NCBI RefSeq assembly: GCF_014646515.1
Contig: NZ_BMNK01000026.1
Span: 37,696 to 101,695 of the forward strand
DNA: 64,000 nucleotides
Reading direction: 5' to 3'
From: Nonomuraea glycinis
GTDB taxonomy: Bacteria; Actinomycetota; Actinomycetes; Streptosporangiales; Streptosporangiaceae
Below, one piece after another: positions 1 to 8,320 of the stretch (the first letter of the stretch is position 1; each line of letters opens with the position of its first letter). A model generated the notes under the pieces. That model made no database searches, had not been told where the DNA came from, and worked only from the letters and a program-made list of their open reading frames with translations. The position numbers and the translations under genes were made by a program.

Positions 1-42
1 GCGGTGCCGGACGGGATCGAGGGCGACCCGGCCGGGCGATAG
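1..42 (+). CDS. C-terminal tail of an upstream gene (partial)
   Basis: The first bases read in frame 1 as 13 codons (AVPDGIEGDPAGR) closed by TAG at 40-42, eleven bases before the next start. This looks like the 3' end of a gene whose body lies outside the window. The tail is too short to identify. Confidence 0.35.
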   Translation, partial: AVPDGIEGDPAGR

Positions 43-53
43 CCTTCTCCCCG

Positions 54-419
54 ATGAACACCACCGTCGCCACGATCGTCATCGTCGGCTCGCTGCTGCT
101 CGCGCTGGCGAGCCTGATCACCGCGATCCGCGACCGGACCATGGGCATGATCCTGCTCGTCTCGTTCGCCGTGCTCGAAGTGGCCATCCTGGTCCAGGCC
201 GGCCTGGTGATCGCGGCCGTGGCCGGCGGGCAGGAGGCGGCCGGCGGCGCCGCCACGCTGTTCGGCTACCTCGCCGGGGTGGCCCTCATCCCGGTCGCGG
301 GCGTCGGGCTGGCGCTGGCCGAGCGGAGCAGGTGGGGCCCGGCGATCCTGGTCGTGGCCGGGTTCGCCGTCGCGGTGATGACGGGGCGGCTGCTGCAGAT
401 CTGGCAGGGGGCTGGGTGA
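54..419 (+). CDS. small integral membrane protein, four predicted TM segments
   Basis: A 121-residue, strongly hydrophobic protein with about four membrane spans (roughly residues 5-24, 32-58, 67-87 and 93-112) separated by short charged loops such as AIRDR and ERSR. I recognise no catalytic motif. No clear Shine-Dalgarno precedes the ATG. Its stop overlaps the next start as GTGA, so the two genes are probably co-translated and may form a membrane pair. Function unknown. Confidence 0.6.
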   Translation: MNTTVATIVIVGSLLLALASLITAIRDRTMGMILLVSFAVLEVAILVQAGLVIAAVAGGQEAAGGAATLFGYLAGVALIPVAGVGLALAERSRWGPAILVVAGFAVAVMTGRLLQIWQGAG

Positions 420-793
420 GCGACGCGCTCGGCGCGGGGCCCGGCCGCGCGCTCATCGCCGTCTACGGGCTGTTCGCGCTCGCCGCGGGGGCGCGCGCCA
501 CCGTGCAGATCCTCACCAGGTTCGGCGAGGCGCCGCTGGCGTACACGCTGTCGGCGTTCGCCGCGCTGGTCTACGTGCTGCTCACCGTCGCCCTCGCGCG
601 CGGGGCGCGCCGGGTGGCGCTCGTGGCGCTGGGCATCGAGCTGGCCGGGGTGCTCGTCATCGGCACGGTCAGCCTGCTCGTCCCGGCGGCCTTCCCCGAC
701 GACACCGTCTGGTCGGGCTTCGGCAGCGGCTACCTGTACATTCCCCTGGTGCTGCCCCTCGTGGGCCTCTACTGGCTGCTGCGCCGACGTTAA
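416..793 (+). CDS. small integral membrane protein, partner of the preceding gene
   Basis: I start this 125-residue protein at GTG 416, which overlaps the upstream stop (GTGA). An earlier ATG exists but would lie deep inside the preceding gene. It has about four hydrophobic spans, an Ala/Leu/Val-rich core and a basic C-terminus (LLRRR), which suggests a cytoplasmic end. The translational coupling says it works with the upstream membrane protein. No family is recognised. Confidence 0.55.
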   Translation: MSDALGAGPGRALIAVYGLFALAAGARATVQILTRFGEAPLAYTLSAFAALVYVLLTVALARGARRVALVALGIELAGVLVIGTVSLLVPAAFPDDTVWSGFGSGYLYIPLVLPLVGLYWLLRRR

Positions 794-824
794 CGGCGCG
801 ATCGCAGGGGCAGCGATTACTTTC

Positions 825-1469
825 ATGAGTACGATCGAACACTCCGTAGACGTCAACGTCCCCGTCAAGGTCGCGTACGGCCAGTGGACCCAGTTCGAGA
901 GCTTTCCGGAGTTCATGGAAGGCGTCGAATCCATCAAACAGGTCACCGACACGCGCACGTACTGGATCACCGAGATCGCCGGTGTGAAGCGCGAGTTCGA
1001 GGCCGAGATCACGGAGCAGCACCCGGACGAGCGCATCGCCTGGCGGTCGATCGACAAGCCGCACCAGTCGGGTGTGGTCACCTTCCACCGGCTCAACCCC
1101 GAGACCACCAGGGTCACGCTCCAGATGGAGTACGACCCCGACGGGTTCGTCGAGAAGGCCGGCGACTGGCTGCAGATCGTCAAGCTGCGGGTCAAGGGTG
1201 ACATGGAACGCTTCAAGACGTTCATCGAGTCGCGCGGCGGCGAGACCGGCGCGTGGCGCGGCGACGTGCCCGGCCCGCACCAGTACGGCCCCGGCAGCGG
1301 CGACCTGCCCGGCTCGCACCAGCCCGGCTCCAGCGGCGGGGTCACCGACCGGCCCGTGCCGCCCGGCACGATCGGCGGCGGCGGCTTCCCCCGGGAGGGC
1401 ACGCTGCCGCCTCCCAGCCCGGTGTCGCCGCGCGACGAGCCGCCCCAGGCACCCCGGCCGGTCCTGTAG
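825..1469 (+). CDS. SRPBCC-fold (polyketide cyclase/dehydrase-like) protein with Gly/Pro-rich tail
   Basis: 214 residues. Residues 1-140 form a SRPBCC/START-like lipid- or polyketide-binding fold, with the typical opening MSTIEHSVDVNVPVKVAYGQ, a central ERIAWRSIDKP strand and the helix ending in VKGDMERFKTFIESRGG. From about residue 140 it becomes a low-complexity Gly/Pro/Ser tail with repeated GPHQ-, SHQPG- and PPPSP-type segments, probably disordered. Proteins of this type are common single-domain housekeeping proteins in actinobacteria, so nothing ties it to the polyketide genes 28 kb away. It is followed by a repeat and a terminator. Confidence 0.8.
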   Translation: MSTIEHSVDVNVPVKVAYGQWTQFESFPEFMEGVESIKQVTDTRTYWITEIAGVKREFEAEITEQHPDERIAWRSIDKPHQSGVVTFHRLNPETTRVTLQMEYDPDGFVEKAGDWLQIVKLRVKGDMERFKTFIESRGGETGAWRGDVPGPHQYGPGSGDLPGSHQPGSSGGVTDRPVPPGTIGGGGFPREGTLPPPSPVSPRDEPPQAPRPVL

Positions 1470-1557
1470 GTCACACGAAAGCCCTGAAGGGACCCTGGCC
1501 TGTAGATCGCGCGAAAGCCCAGGGACCCCGGCCGGTCCTGTAGGTCACGCGAAAGCC
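1452..1557 (+). repeat. direct repeat (~34 bp, two full copies) at a gene 3' end
   Basis: A block starting ccccggccggtcctgtaggt occurs at 1452-1485 and again at 1524-1557 with one mismatch. A partial copy (cctgtagatcgcgcgaaagc) lies between them near 1498. The first copy contains the TAG stop of the SRPBCC gene, so the duplication repeated the gene end. The last copy runs into the terminator stem. Confidence 0.75.
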
Positions 1558-1580
1558 CTCGGCGCTCGCCGGGGGCTTTC
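1551..1580 (+). terminator. intrinsic-type terminator hairpin
   Basis: GAAAGCCC at 1551-1558 pairs with GGGCTTTC at 1573-1580, with further G/C pairing around the central CGCT. It follows the SRPBCC gene. No long T run follows, which is usual in actinobacteria. Confidence 0.65.
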
Positions 1581-1666
1581 GTCATGCCTGGGAATAACTG
1601 TCCCTTTTCGGGGGCTGTTAGGATGTAATTCATCCCATGATTTGATGAGTGGAGGACACTCCCGGC

Positions 1667-2887
1667 ATGACCGTGCTCACCCAAGCCCCACGAGGCAGAA
1701 CCACGTCCCTCGCCTGGCTTCTCGTGCTCGGAATCGTCCTCGCCGCGCTCAACCTGCGCACCGCCGTGACCAGCGTCGGCCCGCTGCTCGACCAGCTGTC
1801 CACCGCGCTCGGCATGACCAGTGCCGGCGCCGGCCTGCTCACCACGCTACCGGTGCTGGCCTTCGCCACGGTCGGCGCGGTGACGCCCACGCTGGCCCGC
1901 CGCGTCGGCGAGCACCGGCTGCTGCTGCTCGCGCTGGTCACGCTCGGCGTCGGCATGCTCGTCCGGTCGCTCGTCGGCTCCGCGCCGGTGTTCCTGATCA
2001 GCAGCGCCGTCGCGCTGTCCGGCGGGGCCGTCGGCAACGTGCTCATCCCCACGCTGATCAAGCGCCACTTCCCGGCGCGCATCGGGATCATGACCACCGT
2101 CTACACCACGGCGCTGGCCGTCGGCACCATGCTCGCCGCCGCGGCCACCGTGCCGATCGAGCGCGCGTCCGGCGACTGGCACATCGCGCTCGGCGTGTGG
2201 GCGGCGCTGGCCGCCGTCGCCGTCGTTCCCTGGCTCATGCTGCTGCGCAGTGAGCCGGAACGGCGCGCCGCCCAGTCGGAGTCCGGCATCCGCCGGCTCG
2301 CCAGGAGCAAGCTGGCCTGGACGGTCGCGATCTACTTCGGCACCCAGTCCATGATCGCCTACATCATGTTCGGCTGGCTCGCCACCATCCTCACCGACGG
2401 CGGCTACACCCCTGACCGGGCCGGGGCGATCCTCGGCGCGTTCACCGCGCTGAACATCCCGGTCACCATCCTGGTGCCGGTCATCGCCTCGCGCTTCCGC
2501 GACCAGCGCCCCGTCGTCATCGGCCTCGTCGTGGCCTACGCCATCGGCTTCGCCGGGCTGTGGGCCGCGCCCGCCTCGACCGCGCTGGTCTGGGTGGGGT
2601 TCGTGGCGATCGGCATGGGCTCGTTCCCGCTGGCGCTCATGATGCTCGCGCTGCGCACCCGCACGCCCGAGGCGACCGCCGGCCTGTCCGCCTTCGGGCA
2701 GAGCGCCGGCTACCTCATCGCCGGCGCCGGGCCCCTCCTCGTGGGCGTGCTCCGGGAGACGAGCGGCGGCTGGGCGGTGCCGTACACGCTGATCTTCGCC
2801 GTGCTCCTCGTGCAGCTCCTGACCGGCCTGTACGCGGGACGCGAGCGTTATCTGGAGGACGAGCGGAAAGCGCCTCTGCCAGGATGA
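1667..2887 (+). CDS. MFS transporter, CynX/NimT (cyanate/nitroimidazole) type
   Basis: 406 residues with about 12 hydrophobic spans. ATG 1667 is chosen because GGAGGA at 1651-1656 sits 10 bases upstream; GTG at 1649 would leave no ribosome site. The first span carries LNLRTAVTSVGPLL, which closely resembles the LRxxxTSVGPLL opening of the CynX/NimT branch of the major facilitator superfamily. Those members export or import small organic anions or nitroimidazoles. The substrate here is unknown. The gene stands alone downstream of a terminator, four bases before the next gene. Confidence 0.85.
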   Translation: MTVLTQAPRGRTTSLAWLLVLGIVLAALNLRTAVTSVGPLLDQLSTALGMTSAGAGLLTTLPVLAFATVGAVTPTLARRVGEHRLLLLALVTLGVGMLVRSLVGSAPVFLISSAVALSGGAVGNVLIPTLIKRHFPARIGIMTTVYTTALAVGTMLAAAATVPIERASGDWHIALGVWAALAAVAVVPWLMLLRSEPERRAAQSESGIRRLARSKLAWTVAIYFGTQSMIAYIMFGWLATILTDGGYTPDRAGAILGAFTALNIPVTILVPVIASRFRDQRPVVIGLVVAYAIGFAGLWAAPASTALVWVGFVAIGMGSFPLALMMLALRTRTPEATAGLSAFGQSAGYLIAGAGPLLVGVLRETSGGWAVPYTLIFAVLLVQLLTGLYAGRERYLEDERKAPLPG

Positions 2888-2891
2888 CACC

Positions 2892-3722
2892 GTGAAATCG
2901 ACAGTCGTCACCTTTCCCCACGGTCATGTCAGTGGCCGTGCCCAGATCGTCGGGTCCGTGCCGGTAGGGGGCCGGCACGGGCTCGTCGCCTCCGAGACGC
3001 CCTTCCACCCCCTCGACCACACCTGGCCCGACCAGCCCGCCGACCGCGGCGTCATCGGGGGCCTGCCCGTCCTCGACTGCGTGACGGGCGCGCGCGCCGC
3101 CGACGGCGAGATCCTCCTGGGCGGCGACATTCCGGTACGGCGCGGCGCGGACGGCTGGGACTGGCTGGTCGTGCACGTGACCGGCGACCCCCTGGCCGTC
3201 GGCGCCGAGGTGGAGCTGGAGGTCGATGCCGGCCACCGGGCCGCCCTGTCGGCCGGGCACACCGCCTGCCACCTCGCCGCCCTCGCGCTCAACGCGGCCC
3301 TGGCCGGGCGGTGGCGCAAGGAGGCGAGGCTCGACGCGCTCGGGCACCCCGACTTCGACCAGAGCGCGATCACCTCGTCGCGGATCACGCCGCACGCCAG
3401 CGCGGACGAGTACCGGCTCGGCAAGTCGCTGCGCAAGAAGGGGTTCACCGCCGAAGGGCTGGACGTCGCCGAGGTCGGGCGCGAGGTGAACGAGCGGCTT
3501 CAGGCGTGGGTGACGGCCGGCGCCCCGGTCCGGATCGACGTGCCGGGCCCCGAGCTCACCGCCCGCCGCACCTGGCACTGCGCGCTGCCGGAGGGCGAGG
3601 CGTCGATCCCGTGCGGCGGCACCCACGTGCGCGACGCCGCCGAGCTGGGCGGGGTGACGGTGGAGCTGATCCTGGACGGGGACGGGCAGTCGCTGTCCAT
3701 GCGCACCACCGTGACGCCTTGA
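2892..3722 (+). CDS. AlaX-like editing domain protein (alanyl-tRNA editing superfamily)
   Basis: 276 residues from GTG 2892, immediately after the MFS stop. The second half has the two zinc motifs of the AlaRS editing/AlaX fold: HTACH (HxxxH) and CGGTH (CxxxH). Family members deacylate mischarged Ser- or Gly-tRNA(Ala). An expanded N-terminal half with a beta-barrel character precedes them, as in AlaX-M/L forms. A tRNA-Ala gene begins 65 bases downstream, a suggestive neighbour for a tRNA(Ala) proofreader, although the adjacency may be chance. Confidence 0.85.
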   Translation: MKSTVVTFPHGHVSGRAQIVGSVPVGGRHGLVASETPFHPLDHTWPDQPADRGVIGGLPVLDCVTGARAADGEILLGGDIPVRRGADGWDWLVVHVTGDPLAVGAEVELEVDAGHRAALSAGHTACHLAALALNAALAGRWRKEARLDALGHPDFDQSAITSSRITPHASADEYRLGKSLRKKGFTAEGLDVAEVGREVNERLQAWVTAGAPVRIDVPGPELTARRTWHCALPEGEASIPCGGTHVRDAAELGGVTVELILDGDGQSLSMRTTVTP

Positions 3723-3786
3723 GGGCCGCCCCGGGCGGGTGACGCGACGGTGCCAAGATTCCGATACACTTGGCGGCGCATCACAA

Positions 3787-3859
3787 GGGGCTATGGCGCA
3801 GTTGGTAGCGCGCCTCCATGGCATGGAGGAGGTCTGGGGTTCGAATCCCCATAGCTCCA
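3787..3859 (+). tRNA. tRNA-Ala (anticodon GGC)
   Basis: A complete cloverleaf can be folded. The acceptor arm is GGGGCTA/TAGCTCC with one G-U pair. The D arm is GCGC/GCGC, the anticodon stem CCTCC/GGAGG with loop ATGGCAT (anticodon GGC), and the T arm TGGGG/CCCCA around TTCGAAT. The discriminator is A at 3859 and the CCA end is not encoded. A near-perfect inverted repeat follows as terminator. Confidence 0.97.
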
Positions 3860-3880
3860 CCCTCGATGTTCTCGCCGCGT

Positions 3881-3904
3881 GGATAGGGGTCGGCACCCCT
3901 ATCC
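3881..3904 (+). terminator. terminator hairpin downstream of tRNA-Ala
   Basis: GGATAGGGGT (3881-3890) pairs perfectly with ACCCCTATCC (3895-3904) around a CGGC loop. This ten-base-pair stem lies 22 bases after the tRNA. There is no T tract. Confidence 0.75.
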
Positions 3905-3989
3905 GTCGACCGGCCCCCCTGAGGTCCTTGGTGCACGACCGGTGATCTTGCTATGAATGAACCCTCGTAGCCGAGGGAGGCCGTACATC

Positions 3990-4898
3990 ATGGATCTCAT
4001 TCCTGTGGAGTTCGAGGCATTCGACAAGCGCATCGCCGCCGTCAGCGGGGACAAGCACGTCGAGCGCCTCTATCGAGGCACCCGCTGGGCGGAGGGGCCG
4101 GTCTACTTCCCGGCCGGCCGCTTCCTGGTGTGGAGCGACATCCCCAACGACCGGCTGCTGCGCTGGGACGAGCAGACGGGCACGGTGGCGCCGTTCCGAC
4201 AGCCGTCCGGCTACGTCAACGGCAACACCCTCGACCGGGAGGGCAGGCTGATCTCCTGCGAGCACGGCGCGCGCCGGGTGACCAGGACCGAGCATGACGG
4301 GTCGGTCACCACGCTGGCCGACCGCTGGCAGGGCGACCGCCTCAACAGCCCCAATGACGTCGTGGTCCGCTCCGACGGGTCGATCTGGTTCACCGACCCG
4401 CCGTACGGCATCCTGGGCGACTACGAAGGGCACCGGGCCGAGCAGGAGGTCGACGGCTGCCACGTCTACCGGATCGACCCGCTCAGCGGCCGGACGAGTC
4501 TGGCCGCGGGCGACTTCAGCCGGCCCAACGGGCTGGCCTTCTCCCTGGACGAGAGGAGCCTGCTCGTCACCGACACGGAGGAGCGCCACATCCGGATCTT
4601 CGATGTGCGCGACGACGGCACGCTGGCGGGCGGCCGGGTGTTCGCCGAGCACAGCGGCGAGGGCAGCTACGACGGCCTGCGCCTGGACGACGCGGGCCGC
4701 GTGTGGGCCGCGGTCGGCTCCTCGGTGCACTGCTACGACCCGGACGGGACGCTCCTCGGCAGGCTGATCCTGCCGGAGAGCGTCTCCAACCTGGTCTTCG
4801 GCGGGCCCAAGCGCAACCGGGTGTTCATCACGGCGACCACGTCCCTCTACTCCGTCATGCTGAACATCCGGGGCGCCCGGCCCGTCTGGGCTCCCTGA
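3990..4898 (+). CDS. SMP-30/gluconolactonase/LRE family protein
   Basis: 302 residues, a six-bladed beta-propeller lactonase-type protein. ATG 3990 is used because GAGGGAGG at 3973-3980 lies 9 bases upstream; the in-frame ATG at 3957 has no ribosome site. Family hallmarks are WAEGPVYFPAG near the N-terminus (metal-binding Glu), SPNDVVVRSDGSIWFTDP in the middle, FSRPNGLAFSLDE and SYDGLRLDDAGRVWAA near the end. Family members hydrolyse sugar lactones or related esters with a divalent metal. It converges on the GH92 gene with a four-base gap. The specific substrate cannot be told. Confidence 0.88.
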   Translation: MDLIPVEFEAFDKRIAAVSGDKHVERLYRGTRWAEGPVYFPAGRFLVWSDIPNDRLLRWDEQTGTVAPFRQPSGYVNGNTLDREGRLISCEHGARRVTRTEHDGSVTTLADRWQGDRLNSPNDVVVRSDGSIWFTDPPYGILGDYEGHRAEQEVDGCHVYRIDPLSGRTSLAAGDFSRPNGLAFSLDERSLLVTDTEERHIRIFDVRDDGTLAGGRVFAEHSGEGSYDGLRLDDAGRVWAAVGSSVHCYDPDGTLLGRLILPESVSNLVFGGPKRNRVFITATTSLYSVMLNIRGARPVWAP

Positions 4899-4902
4899 GC
4901 CG

Positions 4903-7900
4903 TCAGGAGAAGGCCCAGGCGAACAGGTGCAGCTCGCCGTCCTCCGCCGGGGCGAAGGTCAGGCTAGCCACCTTTTTCGCCGGATCCAGCGCGATCGGCT
5001 GCGCCGCGAACATGTGCGCGCCGATCGGCTGGAGCGCCCAAGAGCCCCAGAAGAGCCGGTACGGCGTGCCGGCCACGATCTCGTTGCCGAACGCGGGCGG
5101 CTCGCCGCCGAAGTCCAGGATCCACTCGCTGAGTCCCAGCTTGCCGGTGCTCGTCGAGCCGTCCGTGTAGGTGATCGTGACCTTCGACTCGGGCCAGCCG
5201 TTGACCCCCGCGCCGAGGAAGGCGATCTTGCTCGCCCCGTCGGGCGCGGCCACCTCGATCGGCGCGGTGCCCGGCCGCAGGTTGTCCCACTCGCCCGGCC
5301 TGCGGTCCGGCCAGGTGAAGGTGAAGCCCTTCCAGTCGACGCTGCCGCCGGGCTCGATCCCCACGTCGGCCAGCGCCTGCGCGGAGAAGCTGAACCCGGG
5401 CCCGTCGATGTTGGCCTCGTCAGGAGCCGCGGCGTCGCCGATGCCGGCGTTGTTCGCATGCCACGCCAGCGTGCCGCGCTCGGCCACGTTGAGCCGGATG
5501 CCGCCGGTGGCCTCGCCCGCGACGATCGGCACGGTGTGGAAGCCGAGCGCCACGTCCGGGCGCACGGTGACCCTGACCTTCGTGGTCACGGCGCCCTTGG
5601 CGGGCACCCGCAGGGTGCCGCTCGACGGTGAGACGGTGATCCCCGCGGGCGGGGTGGCGCGCCACGCGACCGTGGCGGCCCGGTCCAGGGAGCGCACGGT
5701 GAGGTTGGCGTCGAACGTGCCGCCCGGCGCCACCGGTCCGCTCCCCGGGTCCAGCCCGAGCAGGTACGGCTCGCCGCCCTCGTCGAACGACGGCGGCGCG
5801 TCGGCCGGGTTCGCGCCGAAAGTCCGGTTCGGTGTGGTGCCCACCTTGAAGTCCAGCCGCCCGCCCCGGGTGGCGAACGTCTCCGGCAGCCACGCCCGGG
5901 AGGTCGAGGCGCCGTCGACCCGCAGCGCCTGGACGTAACCGCCACCGGCGCCGGGCGCGTTGATCACGATGTCGCCGCCGGGCCGGTCGATGGTGATCCG
6001 GTCGAACAGCGGCGTGTGCACCAGCAGCTCGGCCCGGCCGGGGATCGCCGGGAACAGGCCCATGGCCGACCACACGTACCAGGCGCCCATCGTGCCCAGG
6101 TCGTCGTTGCCGACCAGCCCGTCGGCGCCGGGGCCGAACAGCTCCTTCTGCGTCCGCCGTACGACCTCCTGCGTCTTGTACGGCTGGCCGGCCCACGCGT
6201 ACAGCCACGGCGACTGCAGGGCGACCTCGTTGCCGAGGTAGGCGTACGCGCGGTGCGGTCCGGCGTTCAGCTCGGTGAAGTAGTCGTCCAGCCGCGCCAC
6301 CGCCTTGCCGGTGCCGCCCATCGCGGTGAACAGGCCGCGCGCGTTGTGCGGCACCAGCCAGTGGTACTGCGCCCCGTTGCCCTCCATGTAGACGTCCGCG
6401 GCGGCCGGGTCGAAGGGCGCCTTGAACGAGCCCTCGCCCATCCGAGGCTGGATCCAGTCGTTGCCCGCGTTGTACAGGTGCTGCCACGCCTGCGCCCGCT
6501 TCATGAACTCCGCCCGCGTCCGCTGGTCGCCGAGCCGGGCGGCGAGCTGGGCGATGCCGAAGTCGGCCACGCCGTACTCCAGGGTCGCGGACGGGTCCGA
6601 CGGCACATACCCCTTGGCCATGTAGGCGGCGTTTCCGGGCCGCTCGTCGTAGGCCAGCAGCGGGTGGCCGATGTCCATCGGGCCGCTGCGCCGGGCGGCG
6701 GCGGCCATCGCCTTCAGCGCGTCCGCGGCCTCGAAGTCACGCGCCCCGAAGGCGTACACGGTGGAGAGGATCACATGGTACGGATCGCCCACCATGACGC
6801 CGGTGACCGCGTTCTGGTGCGACCAGCGGTCCCACACGTTGCCGAGTGCCTGCGCGTTGGCGTACATCGACTGCGCGATGTCGCCGGCCACGTCCGGTGC
6901 GAGCAGTGCCAGCAGCTGGACCTCGCTGCGGTAGACGTCCCAGCCGGAGAAGGTCGCGTAGTGATGGTGTCCCGGTTTCACGGTGCGTGGCTTGTAGTCG
7001 GAGCCGACGTAGGTGCCGTCGGCGTCCTCGAAGACGTACGGCTGGAGCAGCGCGTGGTAGAGGTTGCTGTAGAAGGTGCGCCGCTGGGCGTCGCTGCCGC
7101 CGCTGATCGTCACCTGGCCGAGGCGCTTGTTCCAGACGGCGCCGGCCTCGGCCGCCACCTGCTCCAGGTTCTTGGCGGCGATCTCGGTCCGCAGGTTGTT
7201 CCGGGCGCCGTCGACGCTGACGTACGACAGGCCGACGCGCATCTGCACCGGCGCGGCGGAGTCGAACTCCAGGTACGCGCCCGAGCCCGGCCCGTTCACC
7301 ACGACGTCGTCGGAGGTGACGACGTGGCCCCGCACCTTGGCCTTGGAGGCGTTCTCGACGGATCGCGTGCCCGGCAGCACCTGGTCGTCCTTCCAGGTGC
7401 CGAAGCCGGTGATCGGCCGGTCGAAGGTGGCGTGGAAGTAGACCTTGTAGCGCGTCGGGGGGCCGCAGAAGCCACCGGTCTGCACCCAGCCCTCGACGGT
7501 GTCGCCGCTGATCCGGGTCTCGCCGTCGTCCACGCCGTTGATCGAGCCGCTCGTGTTCAGCAGCAGCGTGGCCGGCTTGTCCTTGGGGAAGGTGAACCGG
7601 CCGACGCCCGCCCGCATGCTGACCGACAGGTCGGCCTTGACGCCGGAGTCCATGGTGACGGCGTACGAACCGGGCGAGGCCTGCTCGTTGGCGTGCTTGA
7701 AGGACTGGACGTAGTCCATCCCGTGCGTCGCCGGCGATCGGCCGATTTTTCCGGAGAAGGGCATCACGGGGAAGTCCTGCGCGCCGGTGCACCCCGGCCC
7801 CGAGATGTGGGTCATGGAGAAGCCGCGCAACCGGTCGTCCTCCCAGCGGTAGCCGCCGCCGGCGTCCTCGACCGTGTCAGGGCTCCACTGCATCATGCCG

Positions 7901-8109
7901 AACGGGAGGACGGCGCCGGGGAAGGTCATGCCTCCGCCGCCGCCGTGACCGAAGTCGGACGCGGCCTCCTTCGTGCCGTGGAAGACATTGACCAGGGCGG
8001 CCGGGTCGTGCGCCGTCGCGGTCTCGGGATCGGCGATCGCCGCGGCTCCGGGAGGGAGCACGGTGGCGATCAGCAAGGTGGTGACGATCGGTAACGACCA
8101 TGGAGACAT
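4903..8109 (-). CDS. secreted GH92-family glycosidase (alpha-1,2-mannosidase type)
   Basis: 1068 residues from ATG 8109, preceded by AAAGG eight bases upstream. Residues 1-30 form a Sec-type signal peptide ending near AAIADPE. The GH92 body follows: VNVFHGTKEAASDFGHGGGG near the start, the calcium-site and acid region, then the diagnostic GNDDLGTMGAWYVWSAMGLF late in the catalytic domain. The C-terminal ~300 residues resemble a NEW3-type beta-sandwich and an NPCBM-like sugar-binding module. GH92 enzymes are exo-acting, calcium-dependent mannosidases. Codon 6 is TTA, a rare codon in such genomes, which suggests bldA-type developmental control. It is divergent from the carboxyltransferase gene. 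Confidence 0.9.
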   Translation of the reverse strand: MSPWSLPIVTTLLIATVLPPGAAAIADPETATAHDPAALVNVFHGTKEAASDFGHGGGGGMTFPGAVLPFGMMQWSPDTVEDAGGGYRWEDDRLRGFSMTHISGPGCTGAQDFPVMPFSGKIGRSPATHGMDYVQSFKHANEQASPGSYAVTMDSGVKADLSVSMRAGVGRFTFPKDKPATLLLNTSGSINGVDDGETRISGDTVEGWVQTGGFCGPPTRYKVYFHATFDRPITGFGTWKDDQVLPGTRSVENASKAKVRGHVVTSDDVVVNGPGSGAYLEFDSAAPVQMRVGLSYVSVDGARNNLRTEIAAKNLEQVAAEAGAVWNKRLGQVTISGGSDAQRRTFYSNLYHALLQPYVFEDADGTYVGSDYKPRTVKPGHHHYATFSGWDVYRSEVQLLALLAPDVAGDIAQSMYANAQALGNVWDRWSHQNAVTGVMVGDPYHVILSTVYAFGARDFEAADALKAMAAAARRSGPMDIGHPLLAYDERPGNAAYMAKGYVPSDPSATLEYGVADFGIAQLAARLGDQRTRAEFMKRAQAWQHLYNAGNDWIQPRMGEGSFKAPFDPAAADVYMEGNGAQYHWLVPHNARGLFTAMGGTGKAVARLDDYFTELNAGPHRAYAYLGNEVALQSPWLYAWAGQPYKTQEVVRRTQKELFGPGADGLVGNDDLGTMGAWYVWSAMGLFPAIPGRAELLVHTPLFDRITIDRPGGDIVINAPGAGGGYVQALRVDGASTSRAWLPETFATRGGRLDFKVGTTPNRTFGANPADAPPSFDEGGEPYLLGLDPGSGPVAPGGTFDANLTVRSLDRAATVAWRATPPAGITVSPSSGTLRVPAKGAVTTKVRVTVRPDVALGFHTVPIVAGEATGGIRLNVAERGTLAWHANNAGIGDAAAPDEANIDGPGFSFSAQALADVGIEPGGSVDWKGFTFTWPDRRPGEWDNLRPGTAPIEVAAPDGASKIAFLGAGVNGWPESKVTITYTDGSTSTGKLGLSEWILDFGGEPPAFGNEIVAGTPYRLFWGSWALQPIGAHMFAAQPIALDPAKKVASLTFAPAEDGELHLFAWAFS

Positions 8110-8214
8110 GTCGCACACCTTTCGGAAGTGAGATCGTGATATCGAATCCCGCCCTGTCACCCCGGTCAACGAGCGAAAACGGCGTGCACAAGTTGCCATC
8201 GCCGCAGGTGCGAA

Positions 8215-8221
8215 TAGGGGT
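8215..8221 (+). promoter_or_regulatory. TAGGGGT motif, GH92/carboxyltransferase divergent region
   Basis: TAGGGGT within GAATAGGGGTT (8212-8222), about midway between the two divergent starts. The same 11-mer occurs once more at 21149-21159 in another divergent region. Candidate operator; see the motif finding. Confidence 0.35.
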
Positions 8222-8247
8222 TGGCGGCCAGGGGGACCGTTGACACA

Positions 8248-8304
8248 TTCGGTGGGTGCCCTTGGGAGACCACCGATTCGGCAGGTGCCCTGGGAGACCA
8301 CCGA
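8248..8304 (+). repeat. tandem repeat of ~28 bp upstream of the carboxyltransferase gene
   Basis: Two adjacent copies of a 28-29 bp unit share GTGCCC(T)TGGGAGACCACC: 8248-8276 and 8277-8304, differing at three positions. The block ends 16 bases before the ATG at 8321. A TTGACA hexamer (8240-8245) sits just upstream and may be a -35 element. The repeat could bind a regulator or be a simple duplication. Confidence 0.7.
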
Positions 8305-8320
8305 GCGCAGGGGATCAGAG

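Noticed and set aside
3787..3904. Integration site of a mobile element at tRNA-Ala
   Set aside because: No integrase and no repeated tRNA 3' end were seen. Only a terminator follows.
6016..8094. A long plus-strand frame opposite the GH92 gene
   Set aside because: Compositional shadow of GH92, with no recognisable domain.
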